From the NCBI GenBank assembly GCA_963845285.1, contig CAWJRO010000033.1, positions 1 through 64,000 of the forward strand: 64,000 nt of DNA, given 5' to 3'. The notes beneath the pieces are model-generated. The model was given only the letters and a program-made list of their open reading frames with translations, ran no database searches and was not told the DNA's origin. The position numbers and the translations under genes are program-made. This stretch comes from Methanobacterium_C sp963845285 (lineage in GTDB: Archaea > Methanobacteriota > Methanobacteria > Methanobacteriales > Methanobacteriaceae). Positions 28,063-38,140 of the stretch are shown piece by piece; the first letter of the stretch is position 1; every line of letters starts with the position of its first letter.

Positions 28063-29226
28063 ATGACAGGAAATGTATTAGTTACAGACGCACAGATGAG
28101 AAGTTCTCTTGCAGTTATACGTTCTTTGGGCAAAAAAGGGCTTAAAGTAACTGCGAGTGAAGAAACTCGATTCACTACGGGGTTTTTCTCAAAATACTGC
28201 AGTGACAAAGTTGTTTATCCCAACCCCAAAAAGGAAGAAAAAAAGTTCGTTGAGAACCTTTTAAAAACCGTTAAAAATGGAAATTATGATGTTGTATTTC
28301 CTGTTGCGGATAACTGTCTGAAGTCCATAATTGATAATAGGGATGAGTTAAACAAATATACTAAAATAGCTCTTCCGGATAATGAAACATTTATGAAGGG
28401 TTATGACAAGGGAAATACCTTAAAAATTGCCATAAAAAACGGTATTCCTTGCCCTAAAACTTACTTCAGTATGGATGAACTATATGAAAATCAGGAAAAA
28501 TTTGTTTATCCTATGGTTATAAAGCCAAGGATAAGTTCCGGAAGCCGAGGGTTTGAATTATGCCAATCATTTGATGATCTCGTATCTACTTATAAAGAAC
28601 TTCAAGAAGAATTTGGTGAGTTATTAGTTCAAGAATACATCCCTAACGGTGGAGAAATGGGTGTCTACACACTGTTCAACTTTGAATCAGAACCCAGGGC
28701 AGTTACCGTGCAGCAACGGATAAGATCTTATCCTGTTTCAGGAGGACCCAGCACCCTAAGGAAAACTATCAAAAACGAAACCTCAAAAGAAGCCATTAAA
28801 ATTGGATTTAAACTTTTAAAAGCCATGAAATGGTATGGTGTGGGAATGGTGGAGTTCCGGATCGATGAAAGAGATGGATCTTTAAAGTTAATGGAAGTTA
28901 ATTCCAGATTCTGGGGATCCTTACAGCTTTCCATATTATCCGGTGTGGATTTCCCTTACCTGCTTTACAGGTTGATCATGGATGGGGATGTTGAACCTGT
29001 CTTGGACTACCAGGAAGAGGTTTACTGCAGGTGGCTTCTCCCTGGGGATATGCTGTGGTTTTTAAATGCTCCAAATAAATCAAAAAACCTTAAAAAATTT
29101 TTGAAGTGGGACACTCCCGATGATATAATATCAAAAGAAGATATTGGACCCACATTTGGTTTTATAGCTGCCACTTTAAGGTACCTTTTTGATCTGGAAA
29201 TGTGGAAATTTGTGTTGAGGAGATAA
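28063..29226 (+). CDS. ATP-grasp family ligase
   Basis: A 387-residue ATP-grasp enzyme related to carbamoyl-phosphate-synthase-like proteins. The N-terminal pre-ATP domain (VLVTDAQMRSSLAVIRSLGK) precedes the ATP-binding lobe (VIKPRISSGSRGFELC), VQEYIPNGGEMG and the metal-binding VEFRIDER / LMEVNSRFWGS. Such enzymes couple a carboxylate to an amine through an acyl phosphate. Between a deacetylase and a PHP protein, a free amino sugar is a plausible acceptor, which is inference. aaggga lies 7 bases before the ATG. Confidence 0.85.
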   Translation: MTGNVLVTDAQMRSSLAVIRSLGKKGLKVTASEETRFTTGFFSKYCSDKVVYPNPKKEEKKFVENLLKTVKNGNYDVVFPVADNCLKSIIDNRDELNKYTKIALPDNETFMKGYDKGNTLKIAIKNGIPCPKTYFSMDELYENQEKFVYPMVIKPRISSGSRGFELCQSFDDLVSTYKELQEEFGELLVQEYIPNGGEMGVYTLFNFESEPRAVTVQQRIRSYPVSGGPSTLRKTIKNETSKEAIKIGFKLLKAMKWYGVGMVEFRIDERDGSLKLMEVNSRFWGSLQLSILSGVDFPYLLYRLIMDGDVEPVLDYQEEVYCRWLLPGDMLWFLNAPNKSKNLKKFLKWDTPDDIISKEDIGPTFGFIAATLRYLFDLEMWKFVLRR

Positions 29227-29227
29227 A

Positions 29228-29845
29228 ATGAAATTTGACCTTCACATACACTCCAAATATTCGCCAGACTCTTTCCTCCAACCTGAAAAAATAATAAAGG
29301 TGGCCAAAAAGAAGGGATTAAATGGTGTGGCCATAACAGACCACAACACAATAAAAGGAGGAATTAAAGCTTTGAACATTAATCAAGACCCTAATTTTCA
29401 GATCATAGTTGGTTCTGAAATAAAAACAGAATATGGAGATGTTTTAGGGTTGTTCTTGAATGAAGAAGTAAAAGATCACAGTTTTGATAATGTTGTTGAT
29501 GAGATAGGATCGCAAGGTGGAATAACTGTTTTGGCACATCCTTATAGACAGTACAATGCTCCTGAAAAAGTAATAAATAAAGTTGATCTTGTTGAGGGGT
29601 TTAATGCCAGATCAAAATCAGCTCACAATGTTAAATCTCTTAAATTGGCGAATACATTCAATAAATTTATGGCAGCAGGTAGCGACACTCATGTGTACTT
29701 TGAAGTGGGTGGTGGAATTGTTCATGCTGATGGAGACATTGAAAACGATTTAAAAAAAGGAAACACTAAAATTAAAGGCACAGAATCAAATTATTATTTG
29801 GTCCATGGTTTGAGTGTTTTGATAGAGAAAATTAAGTTAATATAA
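29228..29845 (+). CDS. PHP-domain metal-dependent phosphoesterase
   Basis: A 205-residue protein starting one base after the previous stop. It shows the PHP metal ligands HIHSKYSPDS at the N terminus, ITDHN in motif 2, GSEIKTEYGD, LAHPYR and AGSDTHV near the end. PHP proteins hydrolyse phosphoesters with a trinuclear metal centre. Its place in the ATP-grasp/deacetylase module suggests a substrate made or consumed by these enzymes. Cytosolic, of usual size for stand-alone PHP proteins. Confidence 0.88.
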   Translation: MKFDLHIHSKYSPDSFLQPEKIIKVAKKKGLNGVAITDHNTIKGGIKALNINQDPNFQIIVGSEIKTEYGDVLGLFLNEEVKDHSFDNVVDEIGSQGGITVLAHPYRQYNAPEKVINKVDLVEGFNARSKSAHNVKSLKLANTFNKFMAAGSDTHVYFEVGGGIVHADGDIENDLKKGNTKIKGTESNYYLVHGLSVLIEKIKLI

Positions 29846-30987
29846 TGATTAATATGGTTAAAAAAATTGCTATTATCGGTGCTAGGGGAATAAATAATTA
29901 TGGTGGCTTTGAAACTGCTGTAGGTGAAATAGCACCAGCGCTCGTTAAAAAAGGTTATGATGTTTATTGTAGCTGTGAAAAAACAAATTATAACCCTAAA
30001 ATGTACAATGGTGCAAACCTTATATATTTTCCAATAAAAATGAGTTCAAATTATGTTTTAAGGAAAATATTGGAAATTTTGTATGATATTTACTTCAATA
30101 TTTACTGTACGGTTTCTCTTAAATGTGATGTTGTTTATAGCTTAGGTTTAGGTGTAAATTTATTTGTTTTAGTTCCCAGACTATTCGGAAAAAAGAGTAT
30201 AGTCAATGTTGATGGATTAGAATGGAGAAGATCAAAGTTTAGTACATTTGAACGAATAATTTTAAAGTTATTTTTTGATTTAATTATTATTTGTTCTAAT
30301 TATGTTATTGTGGATAATAAATCATTAAAAAATTATATAAACTCTAAGTATTGGGATAAAGTTAAGTACATTCCTTATGGAGTCAATGAATTTGAAAAAG
30401 TTCCATGGAATCGAAATAAAGTTAACTGGAAAATCTCTAAAAACAATTATTGGCTTATTGTGGCGAGATTGGAACCAGAAAATAACATCCATTTAATGTT
30501 GAAAGCATATATAGACAGTAATTCTAAAAAACCGCTTGTAATTGTAGGTAACTTTGTATCTAAAAAATACAAAAATTCAATTAGAGAAATTGTTAAGGAT
30601 AAAGTTGAAGACAAAGAAATAATATTCACTGGTGGCATCTATGACCAAGGAAAGCTCAACATGCTCCGACAAAATTGCTTTGCCTATATCCACGGTCACT
30701 CTGTAGGTGGAACCAACCCCTCACTTCTTGAGATCATGATCATGAAGACCGTGATCCTTGTGCATGCGAACCATTTCAACAAGGAAGTCTGTGGTGATTC
30801 AGCAATTTATTTCAAGAATGATGATGATTTAAGGGAGAAAATGGAAATGATTGATTTAAATACTGAAGATTTTGTTGAATTGAAGGATAAAGCTTATCAA
30901 AGAGTTAAAAAGGAATATTCTTGGAATAGTGTTACTAATGATTATGGAAGATTATTAAATAAGATATATGAGGTTAAATCTTTATGA
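29845..30987 (+). CDS. Family 4 glycosyltransferase with DUF1972 N-terminal domain
   Basis: A 380-residue retaining glycosyltransferase. The N terminus GARGINNYGGFETAVGEIAP is the DUF1972 signature of rhamnosyl and related transferases, and the C-terminal half has ARLEPENN, a donor-binding region and GTNPSLLEIM. The ATG shares one base with the previous stop; a second ATG at 29854 is possible. It overlaps the next gene by four bases, so all are one transcript. Sugar and linkage cannot be read. Confidence 0.87.
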   Translation: MINMVKKIAIIGARGINNYGGFETAVGEIAPALVKKGYDVYCSCEKTNYNPKMYNGANLIYFPIKMSSNYVLRKILEILYDIYFNIYCTVSLKCDVVYSLGLGVNLFVLVPRLFGKKSIVNVDGLEWRRSKFSTFERIILKLFFDLIIICSNYVIVDNKSLKNYINSKYWDKVKYIPYGVNEFEKVPWNRNKVNWKISKNNYWLIVARLEPENNIHLMLKAYIDSNSKKPLVIVGNFVSKKYKNSIREIVKDKVEDKEIIFTGGIYDQGKLNMLRQNCFAYIHGHSVGGTNPSLLEIMIMKTVILVHANHFNKEVCGDSAIYFKNDDDLREKMEMIDLNTEDFVELKDKAYQRVKKEYSWNSVTNDYGRLLNKIYEVKSL

Positions 30988-32126
30988 AAATTCTTTTAGT
31001 AAATTATATGGAGACAACATTTCCCGGGGGAATAAACAAGGTTGTCAGAGAAATAGCTAAAAACCTCTCAAAAAAAGGTCATGAAGTAATTGTTCTTCAA
31101 GCTAATCCATTAAATCTTCCTAAAACAGAATTTTATGAGGGATTTAAGATTATTAGAATTTCATCAAAATTTGATAAGCATTTTTATGGGTTTAATTTTG
31201 AGATGTACCAATATTTAAAAAATCATTTTAAAGATTTAAATCCAGATATTGTCCATGTTCATGGATATCATACTTTATTCTCCGCAGAAGTGATCTATTT
31301 AATTAAAAAGATAAGTTCTGAAGTTCCAATAGTTTTTTCATTTCATTTAGATGTCAGTTCTAGCACTATGGCTGGAAAATATTTGATTAATGTTTATAAT
31401 TATTTAATGAGTAAATTAGTGCATAAACATGTAGATTATATTATATCTGACTCTAACTTTGAAACCCATAATATCCTAAACAATCTGAGTTTAAAGAAAG
31501 ATATTTCCAAAATATCTTTAGGTGTTGATGTTATAGATTTGGAAAAACCTTTTCATCATAAAGATAAAATTCGTTTAATTTACTCTGGATACTTAATAAA
31601 AAGGAAAAACATTCAACTTATATTAAAAAGTTTGCATGAGTTGATTTATGTTTTGGATGTAAAGGATGTTATTCTTACTTTGATAGGAACAGGTCCTGAG
31701 AAGGAAAGATTGTTAAGTTTGGCTAAAAATTTAAAGTTGGAGGATCATATTGTTTGGAAATCATTTTTGCCTCGAGAAGAGTTTATAAGTGTAATAAAAA
31801 ATTCAGATATTTTCCTGCTTTTATCCCATTCTGAAGCATATGGAATCACTGTTGCAGAGGCATTGGCTTTTGGAACACCCTGTATAATTACTAATAGAAC
31901 GGCTCTTAGTGAATTTTTGGATGAACCTGGGTGTTTTGGTGTAAATTATCCCCCAGATCCAAAAGAAGTTGCGGATTTAATTATGAAAATTTATGAAAGT
32001 GATGTGCAAGTGGGTCCATTTAGTAAAAAAATACGAACTTGGGATAAGGTTACTGAGGATTATGAAACAGTTTACAATGATGTTTTAAGAAATAAAAATG
32101 AGTCTATAAGTAATAGTGGGGATTGA
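30984..32126 (+). CDS. Family 4 glycosyltransferase
   Basis: A 380-residue GT-B enzyme with PGGINKVVREIAKNLSKKGH at the N terminus, HVHGYHTLF, and the C-terminal donor site SYGYLIKRKN-like region followed by SEAYGITVAEALAFGTP, the E-x7-E motif of GT4. It starts within the previous stop (ATGA overlap). It likely adds one sugar of the surface-glycan repeat at the cytoplasmic face. Confidence 0.88.
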   Translation: MKILLVNYMETTFPGGINKVVREIAKNLSKKGHEVIVLQANPLNLPKTEFYEGFKIIRISSKFDKHFYGFNFEMYQYLKNHFKDLNPDIVHVHGYHTLFSAEVIYLIKKISSEVPIVFSFHLDVSSSTMAGKYLINVYNYLMSKLVHKHVDYIISDSNFETHNILNNLSLKKDISKISLGVDVIDLEKPFHHKDKIRLIYSGYLIKRKNIQLILKSLHELIYVLDVKDVILTLIGTGPEKERLLSLAKNLKLEDHIVWKSFLPREEFISVIKNSDIFLLLSHSEAYGITVAEALAFGTPCIITNRTALSEFLDEPGCFGVNYPPDPKEVADLIMKIYESDVQVGPFSKKIRTWDKVTEDYETVYNDVLRNKNESISNSGD

Positions 32127-32129
32127 ATT

Positions 32130-33710
32130 ATGGTTTTCAATAATAGATACTTAAACAAATTTTTAATAGTTATACCTGCGGTAATAGCATTTTTTATAGC
32201 ACTGATCCCGACATTGACATACCAATGGCCTTTAACTTTGGATATATTTGATCATGTTCATATTGCTCATGTTTACAGCCAGTATGGGCTTACATTAATT
32301 GATCCACTTATTGATCCACCTAAAGGAACTGCAATAGGTTACCCTCCTCTTTTTAGTATGATCATAATGTTTTTAGGAAACATGCTGAAAATTGATTATC
32401 TTCAAATTGCACGCTTATTACAACCAATTTTAGCATTTTCGGTTGTTTTATCTGTTTCTTACGTTGCCAAAAAGTTTTATGGTCAAGTTGCAGGTATTTC
32501 AGCGGGATTTCTTTTAATGTCCAGTTATTTGTTTAGCAGATTAGTTTCACCGCTTCCGGAAACAATGGCACTTATATTTGTACCGTTAGCTGTTTACTTT
32601 TATTACAATTCTGTGGAAAATAAAAATTATTTATATGCTTTGTTGGCAGGAATAATGTTTTTAGTAGTGGTAGCAACTCATCAGGCCACTACTTTAGTCT
32701 TATTCTTGGTTATAACTTCCATTGCATTAGTCAGCGGAATCTTACGTAAAAATAGTAGATTTTTTACAAGTTACATGATGTTTTTGGTGATTCCTTTAGC
32801 CATGGCGTTATTGGCTGGTTTTTCATTGATTTTATGGGCCCCCAGTTTTGTAAATAATATATTAACACATGGTTTACAAGCAATTACAGGATATGTATTA
32901 ACATTACCAATAAATGATCCCATAAGCAATTTGAAGTATGTTGCATACATTGGAATACTATTAATATTTGCACTTATAGGTGGAGTTGTTGCACTTAAAA
33001 AGAGGCGTACTCAGGATATAATTATTTTCACATGGATTTTAGCTGTTTTCTTAATAAGTAAATCATACTGGTTTGGAATAAATGTTTATTCTATCCGTCT
33101 TTTGGTTCATTTATTACTACCCTTTTCAATTTTAGGTGGTTTTGGTGTAAGTTATTTATATGAAGATTTCAAAAAACGTGAATTTAATTCTAAAACTGTT
33201 AGATCTGCATTTTTGGTGAGTGTGTTTATAATATCTTCATTTTATGGGATTACAACAGTTGAAGATCCTAATCTTGGTATTTTACCCAAATATAATGCGT
33301 TTGTTTATGGTAACAGCACGGAAATTCCTCAGCTTACACCGCCAACAGATTCAGAAGTTGATCTTGCGCAGTGGTTCACCAAAAATGGGGATAACAAATC
33401 AGTGGTAATGTCTAATAATTATTATGTAAGTCATTTTATCCTCACAATGACAGGACAACCTATTGCAAGTGTTGTATCCTCTGAACATTGTTTGTTATGG
33501 GGTTTTACAAAACAGGAATTAACCCTTAAAAATGTGGGTTACTTTGTATATGATAAAAGACTTACTTATCAGTCGAAAAATAATTTCAACCCAATGGATG
33601 AAGGAACTTTCATATTTTATAATAAAAATAAAGATTTTAAACAAATAGCTCCGGATTATGTGAAATTAGTTTATGAAAATAATGATTATGTTGTGTTTAA
33701 AATAATTTAA
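32130..33710 (+). CDS. GT-C-like multi-pass membrane protein, paralogue of 15357
   Basis: A 526-residue protein with the same architecture as the 15357-16940 product: ten or so membrane segments, DIFDHVHIAHVYSQYG in the first external loop, DPLIDPPKG, SPLPETM, and a soluble C-terminal domain beginning near TPPTDSEVDLAQWF. Codons are more AT-rich than in the paralogue, fitting a different history. It begins three bases after the preceding gene. Its place among glycosyltransferases supports a role in transferring or polymerising lipid-linked glycan. Assignment to GT-C is by topology only. Confidence 0.7.
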   Translation: MVFNNRYLNKFLIVIPAVIAFFIALIPTLTYQWPLTLDIFDHVHIAHVYSQYGLTLIDPLIDPPKGTAIGYPPLFSMIIMFLGNMLKIDYLQIARLLQPILAFSVVLSVSYVAKKFYGQVAGISAGFLLMSSYLFSRLVSPLPETMALIFVPLAVYFYYNSVENKNYLYALLAGIMFLVVVATHQATTLVLFLVITSIALVSGILRKNSRFFTSYMMFLVIPLAMALLAGFSLILWAPSFVNNILTHGLQAITGYVLTLPINDPISNLKYVAYIGILLIFALIGGVVALKKRRTQDIIIFTWILAVFLISKSYWFGINVYSIRLLVHLLLPFSILGGFGVSYLYEDFKKREFNSKTVRSAFLVSVFIISSFYGITTVEDPNLGILPKYNAFVYGNSTEIPQLTPPTDSEVDLAQWFTKNGDNKSVVMSNNYYVSHFILTMTGQPIASVVSSEHCLLWGFTKQELTLKNVGYFVYDKRLTYQSKNNFNPMDEGTFIFYNKNKDFKQIAPDYVKLVYENNDYVVFKII

Positions 33711-33835
33711 TTCAAATGGGAATTAAACGAAATTAGAACATAATTCCTATTAACTTGTTAATTAATCAACTTAGGATTAAATCCGAGGATAATAAAATTA
33801 TCAAAGTTAATATAATCGATAAAATGGTGTCAAAC

Positions 33836-35026
33836 ATGAAAATTGGAATGATTAGCCCATTGGATCCTCAAACGGGTATAAGTAAATATTCAGAGATACT
33901 TGCTCATGAATTAAAGCAACTGGGCCATGATGTAGATTTAATATCCTCAACAACTAACCATTTTAAAGAGAAAAAAATTCAGGGGAAAATCATCCATTTG
34001 GAGAGTTATAACCCAAAACATTATGATATATTACATTTTCAGCTTGGAAATTCACATTTTCATGAATTTCAGTTACATATCTTGAAGAAATCAGCAGAAA
34101 ATTCAAAAATAGTAACAACAATTCATGACACTCGTAATTTTGGTGCAATGAATATCAAATGTTTTAATTGTTGTAAATTAGCTTTTGGGGAATTTTTGAG
34201 GTCACATTTAACTTATCCTTTTAATTGGGTTGATAATTATTTCCAAAGATTTTCTGATTTCTTCATATTTCACAGTAATGTTGCAATGGAAGAATATAAT
34301 AAAATGTATGGTGCAAAAAAGCCTGCAACTGTTATTCCCATATCAGCTTATCGTATAAATAAAACTAAACATTTTAATTTTAAATTCGAGGAATTTCATG
34401 AGGATGATAAAAAATTTGAAAGGAGATTAGTTGTGCCGGGGTATATATCTCCTTTTAAAGGCCATGATATATTGATTCATGCAGTATCTGAGATTAAAAC
34501 TGATTTCAAATTGGTTTTTTTAGGTGGAATCACTGATAAAGATTATGGGGACTATTTAAAAAAACTAGTTAAAACATATGGACTTGGTAATAAAATTGAA
34601 TTTAAAGGATTTGTAACTGATAAAGAATTTATGTGGGAAATCAATAATTCTTATTTAATTTTAATTCCCCGATTATTAAGTCCTTGGTTAAAAGAGAAAA
34701 AAATTTATAAACTTCGAAAGGCTTTGAATTTAAAATATTTAGTTTCTCAATCTTCAAGTGCGGTTTTAGCAAATGCATTTGCATTGGGCAAACCAGTCAT
34801 ATGTTCAAAAATTAAAGTTTTCTCTGAATTCATTAACCCAAATATTGGACTATTATGTGAAGACAGTGTTGAAAGTTGGAGGAATGCTATCCAAACCCTT
34901 TTAAATACTCCAGGTCTAATTATGGAAATGTCCATAAATTCACAGAAATTTGCAACCGAAACTTTAAACCCCAAAATTATTGCAAAAAATCATTTAAAAG
35001 TTTATAAGAAATGCTTAATGAAATAA
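33836..35026 (+). CDS. Family 4 glycosyltransferase
   Basis: About 396 residues from MKIGMISPLDPQTGISKYSE. The open frame extends upstream to 33755, but the ATG at 33836 has ggtg upstream and begins at the conserved GT-B strand. The middle has VTTIHDTRNFG and the C-terminal half VPGYISPFKGHD, GITDKDYGD and FALGKPVICSKI. It probably contributes a further sugar to the glycan; specificity unknown. Confidence 0.82.
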   Translation: MKIGMISPLDPQTGISKYSEILAHELKQLGHDVDLISSTTNHFKEKKIQGKIIHLESYNPKHYDILHFQLGNSHFHEFQLHILKKSAENSKIVTTIHDTRNFGAMNIKCFNCCKLAFGEFLRSHLTYPFNWVDNYFQRFSDFFIFHSNVAMEEYNKMYGAKKPATVIPISAYRINKTKHFNFKFEEFHEDDKKFERRLVVPGYISPFKGHDILIHAVSEIKTDFKLVFLGGITDKDYGDYLKKLVKTYGLGNKIEFKGFVTDKEFMWEINNSYLILIPRLLSPWLKEKKIYKLRKALNLKYLVSQSSSAVLANAFALGKPVICSKIKVFSEFINPNIGLLCEDSVESWRNAIQTLLNTPGLIMEMSINSQKFATETLNPKIIAKNHLKVYKKCLMK

Positions 35027-35027
35027 A

Positions 35028-37244
35028 ATGAGAGAAAATAATATGGAAATAATAAACCCTTTTCAAATGAACGATTGGGACATCAGTAGTTTATTTAAAC
35101 TTATACTATCCCTTCAAGTTATACTATGGTCAACAATATGTTTAAATTCAATAGGATTGAACATACTTGGATTAAGGCAGTTAACAGGATTAATCTGTTT
35201 AATATTTATAAATGGAATTCTTATTCTTAGGATATTTAAAATTCATAAAATTGGTGATATAGAAACAGTCCTATATTCTGTGGGTTTAAGTATTGCTGTT
35301 TTGATGTTTTTAGGGGCAATTGTAAACCTCCTTTATCCATTAATTGGTATTTCACATCCTTTATCTGTAATACCTCTCATGATTACTGAGACTGTTTTAA
35401 CTATTTTCCTCTGTGGTTTAAGCTATTTAAGGGATAAAAACTTTCAGGACCCTTCATATATAAATGTTGGGGGTTTGATGCTTCCAATATTATTTTTATG
35501 CTTAATTCCTTTCTTGGCAATATTTGGGACTTACATGATTAATAATTATCATGTTAACACGATTTCAATGATCATGATTCTTTTTGTTGGTGCTGTGCCA
35601 GTTTTAGTTGCTTTTGATAAAATTATACCAAAAAAATTGTATCCATTTGCTTTATTTACAATGGCTTTGTCTCTTCTTTACTTTTCTTCTTTAATATCTA
35701 CTTATATAACTGGTTGGGATATTAACGTTGAGTATTATTTTTCTAACCTTGCCGTAACCAGCTCTTATTGGAATTTATTGATTCCAGAGAGGACTAATGC
35801 TATGTTAAGTTTGGTGATAATGGTTCCAATGTTTTTCAATGTAATGGGAATAAACGTTGTAAATATATTTAAAATAATTTATCCATTAATATTTTCTTTG
35901 GTACCGTTGGGACTTTATAAAATATTTAAAGAACAAACAGATAGTAAGATAGGATTTTTATCAGTTTTTCTTTTTATTTCTGTCTCAATGTTTTTTATAG
36001 AAATGCCTTACCTTGCAAGACAGGAAATAGGTGAATTATTCCTTGTTTTATTAGTTATGTTAATAATTGAAAGAAAAATAAGTTCTCATAACGAAATGTT
36101 GCTTTCGATAGTTTTTATTATCTCTCTAATTATATCTCATTATTCCATTGATTATATATATTTAAGCCTTCTTATCGGTGTTCTTTTGGTATTTGGGGTT
36201 AGAGATTCCATTAAAATGGATAAACATCATTTTTTATCCAATTTAACCGCTAAAATTCCTGGTTTACATTCTTTTTTAAAGAAAAATAAAGGCCAAAATC
36301 AGGGATTACCAAAAAGATATTATCTTGTACAGTTAGTATTAATACTATTATTTACAATAATATATTACAAATTTGTTTCTAGTTCAGAACTTTTTAATTT
36401 AACATTATACACGTTAAAATCAGTTTTAGTGACTTCAGTTACCCATTTCATGGATCCTAATACAATACAAGCTGTTGCTATAATCAAGACTAATAAATCA
36501 CTTTTGAGTAATATTGCACTTTACTTACAGTTAATTATCCAGTTTTTTATTTGTATTGGTGTCATCTTGATTTTATTCAAACGTACAAACATGAAATTTA
36601 AGGATGATTACAGTGTGTTTTCAGTTTTAAACATGATCTTATTGGGTTCTTTGTTAATAATTCCATTCCTTGCATGTGCTCTTAATACGGAAAGGTTTTA
36701 TCAGATATCACTTATATTCCTCTCTCCATTCTTTATTGTGGGGGGAATTGGAATTTTCAGACTGTTAAACAAAATTTTTAAATTAAACTGGACAAAAAAA
36801 GAAGTTTATGACTTCTCTTTGAAGGTACTATCCTTATTCTTAGTTGTGTCCTTATTGTTTAACACAGGATTCATTTATGAAGCTTTAAATGCCAAACATG
36901 CATCCATGGCTTTAAGCAGTGACATGGATGGACCAAGATTTAATGGAATGGAAATTAGTGGCGCGCAGTGGTTGGCAGGAATTAAAAATCAAGAATCTTC
37001 CACATATGCTGATCAGTACAGAGCTGTAATGTTAAATAGTTTTAATAACAACACTGAGGTACTAACGACAGATTTAAAAATGGAAAAAGGTTCCTATTTT
37101 TATATGGGAACATTTAATATCAATAATAACAAATTTGGTCTTTACCCAAGTATGAGTTCAGTTGTTCAATATTTTAGTGATAAAACTATTTTAGTTGGAA
37201 AAAATAAAATTTATGATGATAAGGGGTCACAAATTTATTATTGA
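35028..37244 (+). CDS. DUF2206 multi-pass membrane protein
   Basis: A 738-residue integral membrane protein with about 16-18 hydrophobic segments and a C-terminal soluble part after residue 620. The N terminus (NPFQMNDWDISSLFKLILSL) and overall pattern match DUF2206, found in archaeal polysaccharide loci. It starts one base after the previous gene; an alternative ATG lies at 35043. It is the last gene of the first co-directional block. A role as glycan polymerase or transferase is plausible but not demonstrated. Confidence 0.75.
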   Translation: MRENNMEIINPFQMNDWDISSLFKLILSLQVILWSTICLNSIGLNILGLRQLTGLICLIFINGILILRIFKIHKIGDIETVLYSVGLSIAVLMFLGAIVNLLYPLIGISHPLSVIPLMITETVLTIFLCGLSYLRDKNFQDPSYINVGGLMLPILFLCLIPFLAIFGTYMINNYHVNTISMIMILFVGAVPVLVAFDKIIPKKLYPFALFTMALSLLYFSSLISTYITGWDINVEYYFSNLAVTSSYWNLLIPERTNAMLSLVIMVPMFFNVMGINVVNIFKIIYPLIFSLVPLGLYKIFKEQTDSKIGFLSVFLFISVSMFFIEMPYLARQEIGELFLVLLVMLIIERKISSHNEMLLSIVFIISLIISHYSIDYIYLSLLIGVLLVFGVRDSIKMDKHHFLSNLTAKIPGLHSFLKKNKGQNQGLPKRYYLVQLVLILLFTIIYYKFVSSSELFNLTLYTLKSVLVTSVTHFMDPNTIQAVAIIKTNKSLLSNIALYLQLIIQFFICIGVILILFKRTNMKFKDDYSVFSVLNMILLGSLLIIPFLACALNTERFYQISLIFLSPFFIVGGIGIFRLLNKIFKLNWTKKEVYDFSLKVLSLFLVVSLLFNTGFIYEALNAKHASMALSSDMDGPRFNGMEISGAQWLAGIKNQESSTYADQYRAVMLNSFNNNTEVLTTDLKMEKGSYFYMGTFNINNNKFGLYPSMSSVVQYFSDKTILVGKNKIYDDKGSQIYY

Positions 37245-37344
37245 TATGATATTTAACCCATTCTTTTTTTTAATTATTTTGGCTCTGTAGAAATCGTTTA
37301 ATATAATGAGTTATTATTATAAATTTACATTAATAATATTTATC

Positions 37345-37950
37345 CTACCAAAAATATAAACGTTGGGTTGTATCAAGTTTGTATTTTACAATTGGTCTTT
37401 CTTTTATAAACTTCGCAGGTACCCCACCAACCAATGTCCAAGGTTTAACATTTTTAGTAACAACCGCTCCTGAAGCTACAACCGCTCCCTCACCAATTTT
37501 AACTTCTGGAAGGATTATAACACCAGTACCAATGTATACATAATCCTCAATGTACACAGTCCCACCGGAAATGTTGAATGTAGGACTGTTTATATCATGT
37601 TCCATTGTATGTATACGTGTACCTCCTCCGATATTTACATTATTGCCTATGATTAATTCCGATCGGCCATCTAATACACATCCATCACCTATTATGGAAT
37701 TATGCCCAATTATGACCCCATTTGGGTTTAAAAAACGGCAACACCTATAAATTATAGAATCATTTGGGATTTTAACTCTAAAAACTTTTCGATAAAGGAA
37801 ATGTCTTATAACATGAGATGGAATATAACCTGTGAGAAGTGCAAAATATAAATATAACCCTCTTACAAAATTATAAAAGGTTAAAAACGATTTTGAAATA
37901 TTGGAGTAAGGATTAATTTTAATATAATTTCGAACTTTTTCAAGTAACAT
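37345..37950 (-). CDS. Hexapeptide-repeat acyltransferase
   Basis: A 201-residue left-handed beta-helix acyltransferase (WbbJ/maltose-acetyltransferase type). Hexapeptide turns are visible from NGVIIGHNSIIGDGCVLDG to IGEGAVVASGAVVTKNV, with the His of the HTMEHD segment as candidate catalytic base and GGVPAKFI at the end. It should acetylate a sugar using acetyl-CoA. gaggt lies nine bases before the ATG. A close paralogue is at 39483-40088 on the same strand. Confidence 0.88.
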   Translation of the reverse strand: MLLEKVRNYIKINPYSNISKSFLTFYNFVRGLYLYFALLTGYIPSHVIRHFLYRKVFRVKIPNDSIIYRCCRFLNPNGVIIGHNSIIGDGCVLDGRSELIIGNNVNIGGGTRIHTMEHDINSPTFNISGGTVYIEDYVYIGTGVIILPEVKIGEGAVVASGAVVTKNVKPWTLVGGVPAKFIKERPIVKYKLDTTQRLYFW

Positions 37951-38140
37951 TATTATTACCTCATTAAGCTAAAAAGTTTGATTGAAATATTTTAGATCAT
38001 TATAAATTAAATTAATTTAAGAACATATTATTTTTCTTATAATAAAAAATTAAATCTTTTGAAGTTTCCAAAAATTTAACTTTAACACCTCCAATTTGAA
38101 AGTATTAAATAATAATAAGATTGATTCGGATAAAAAAGAT

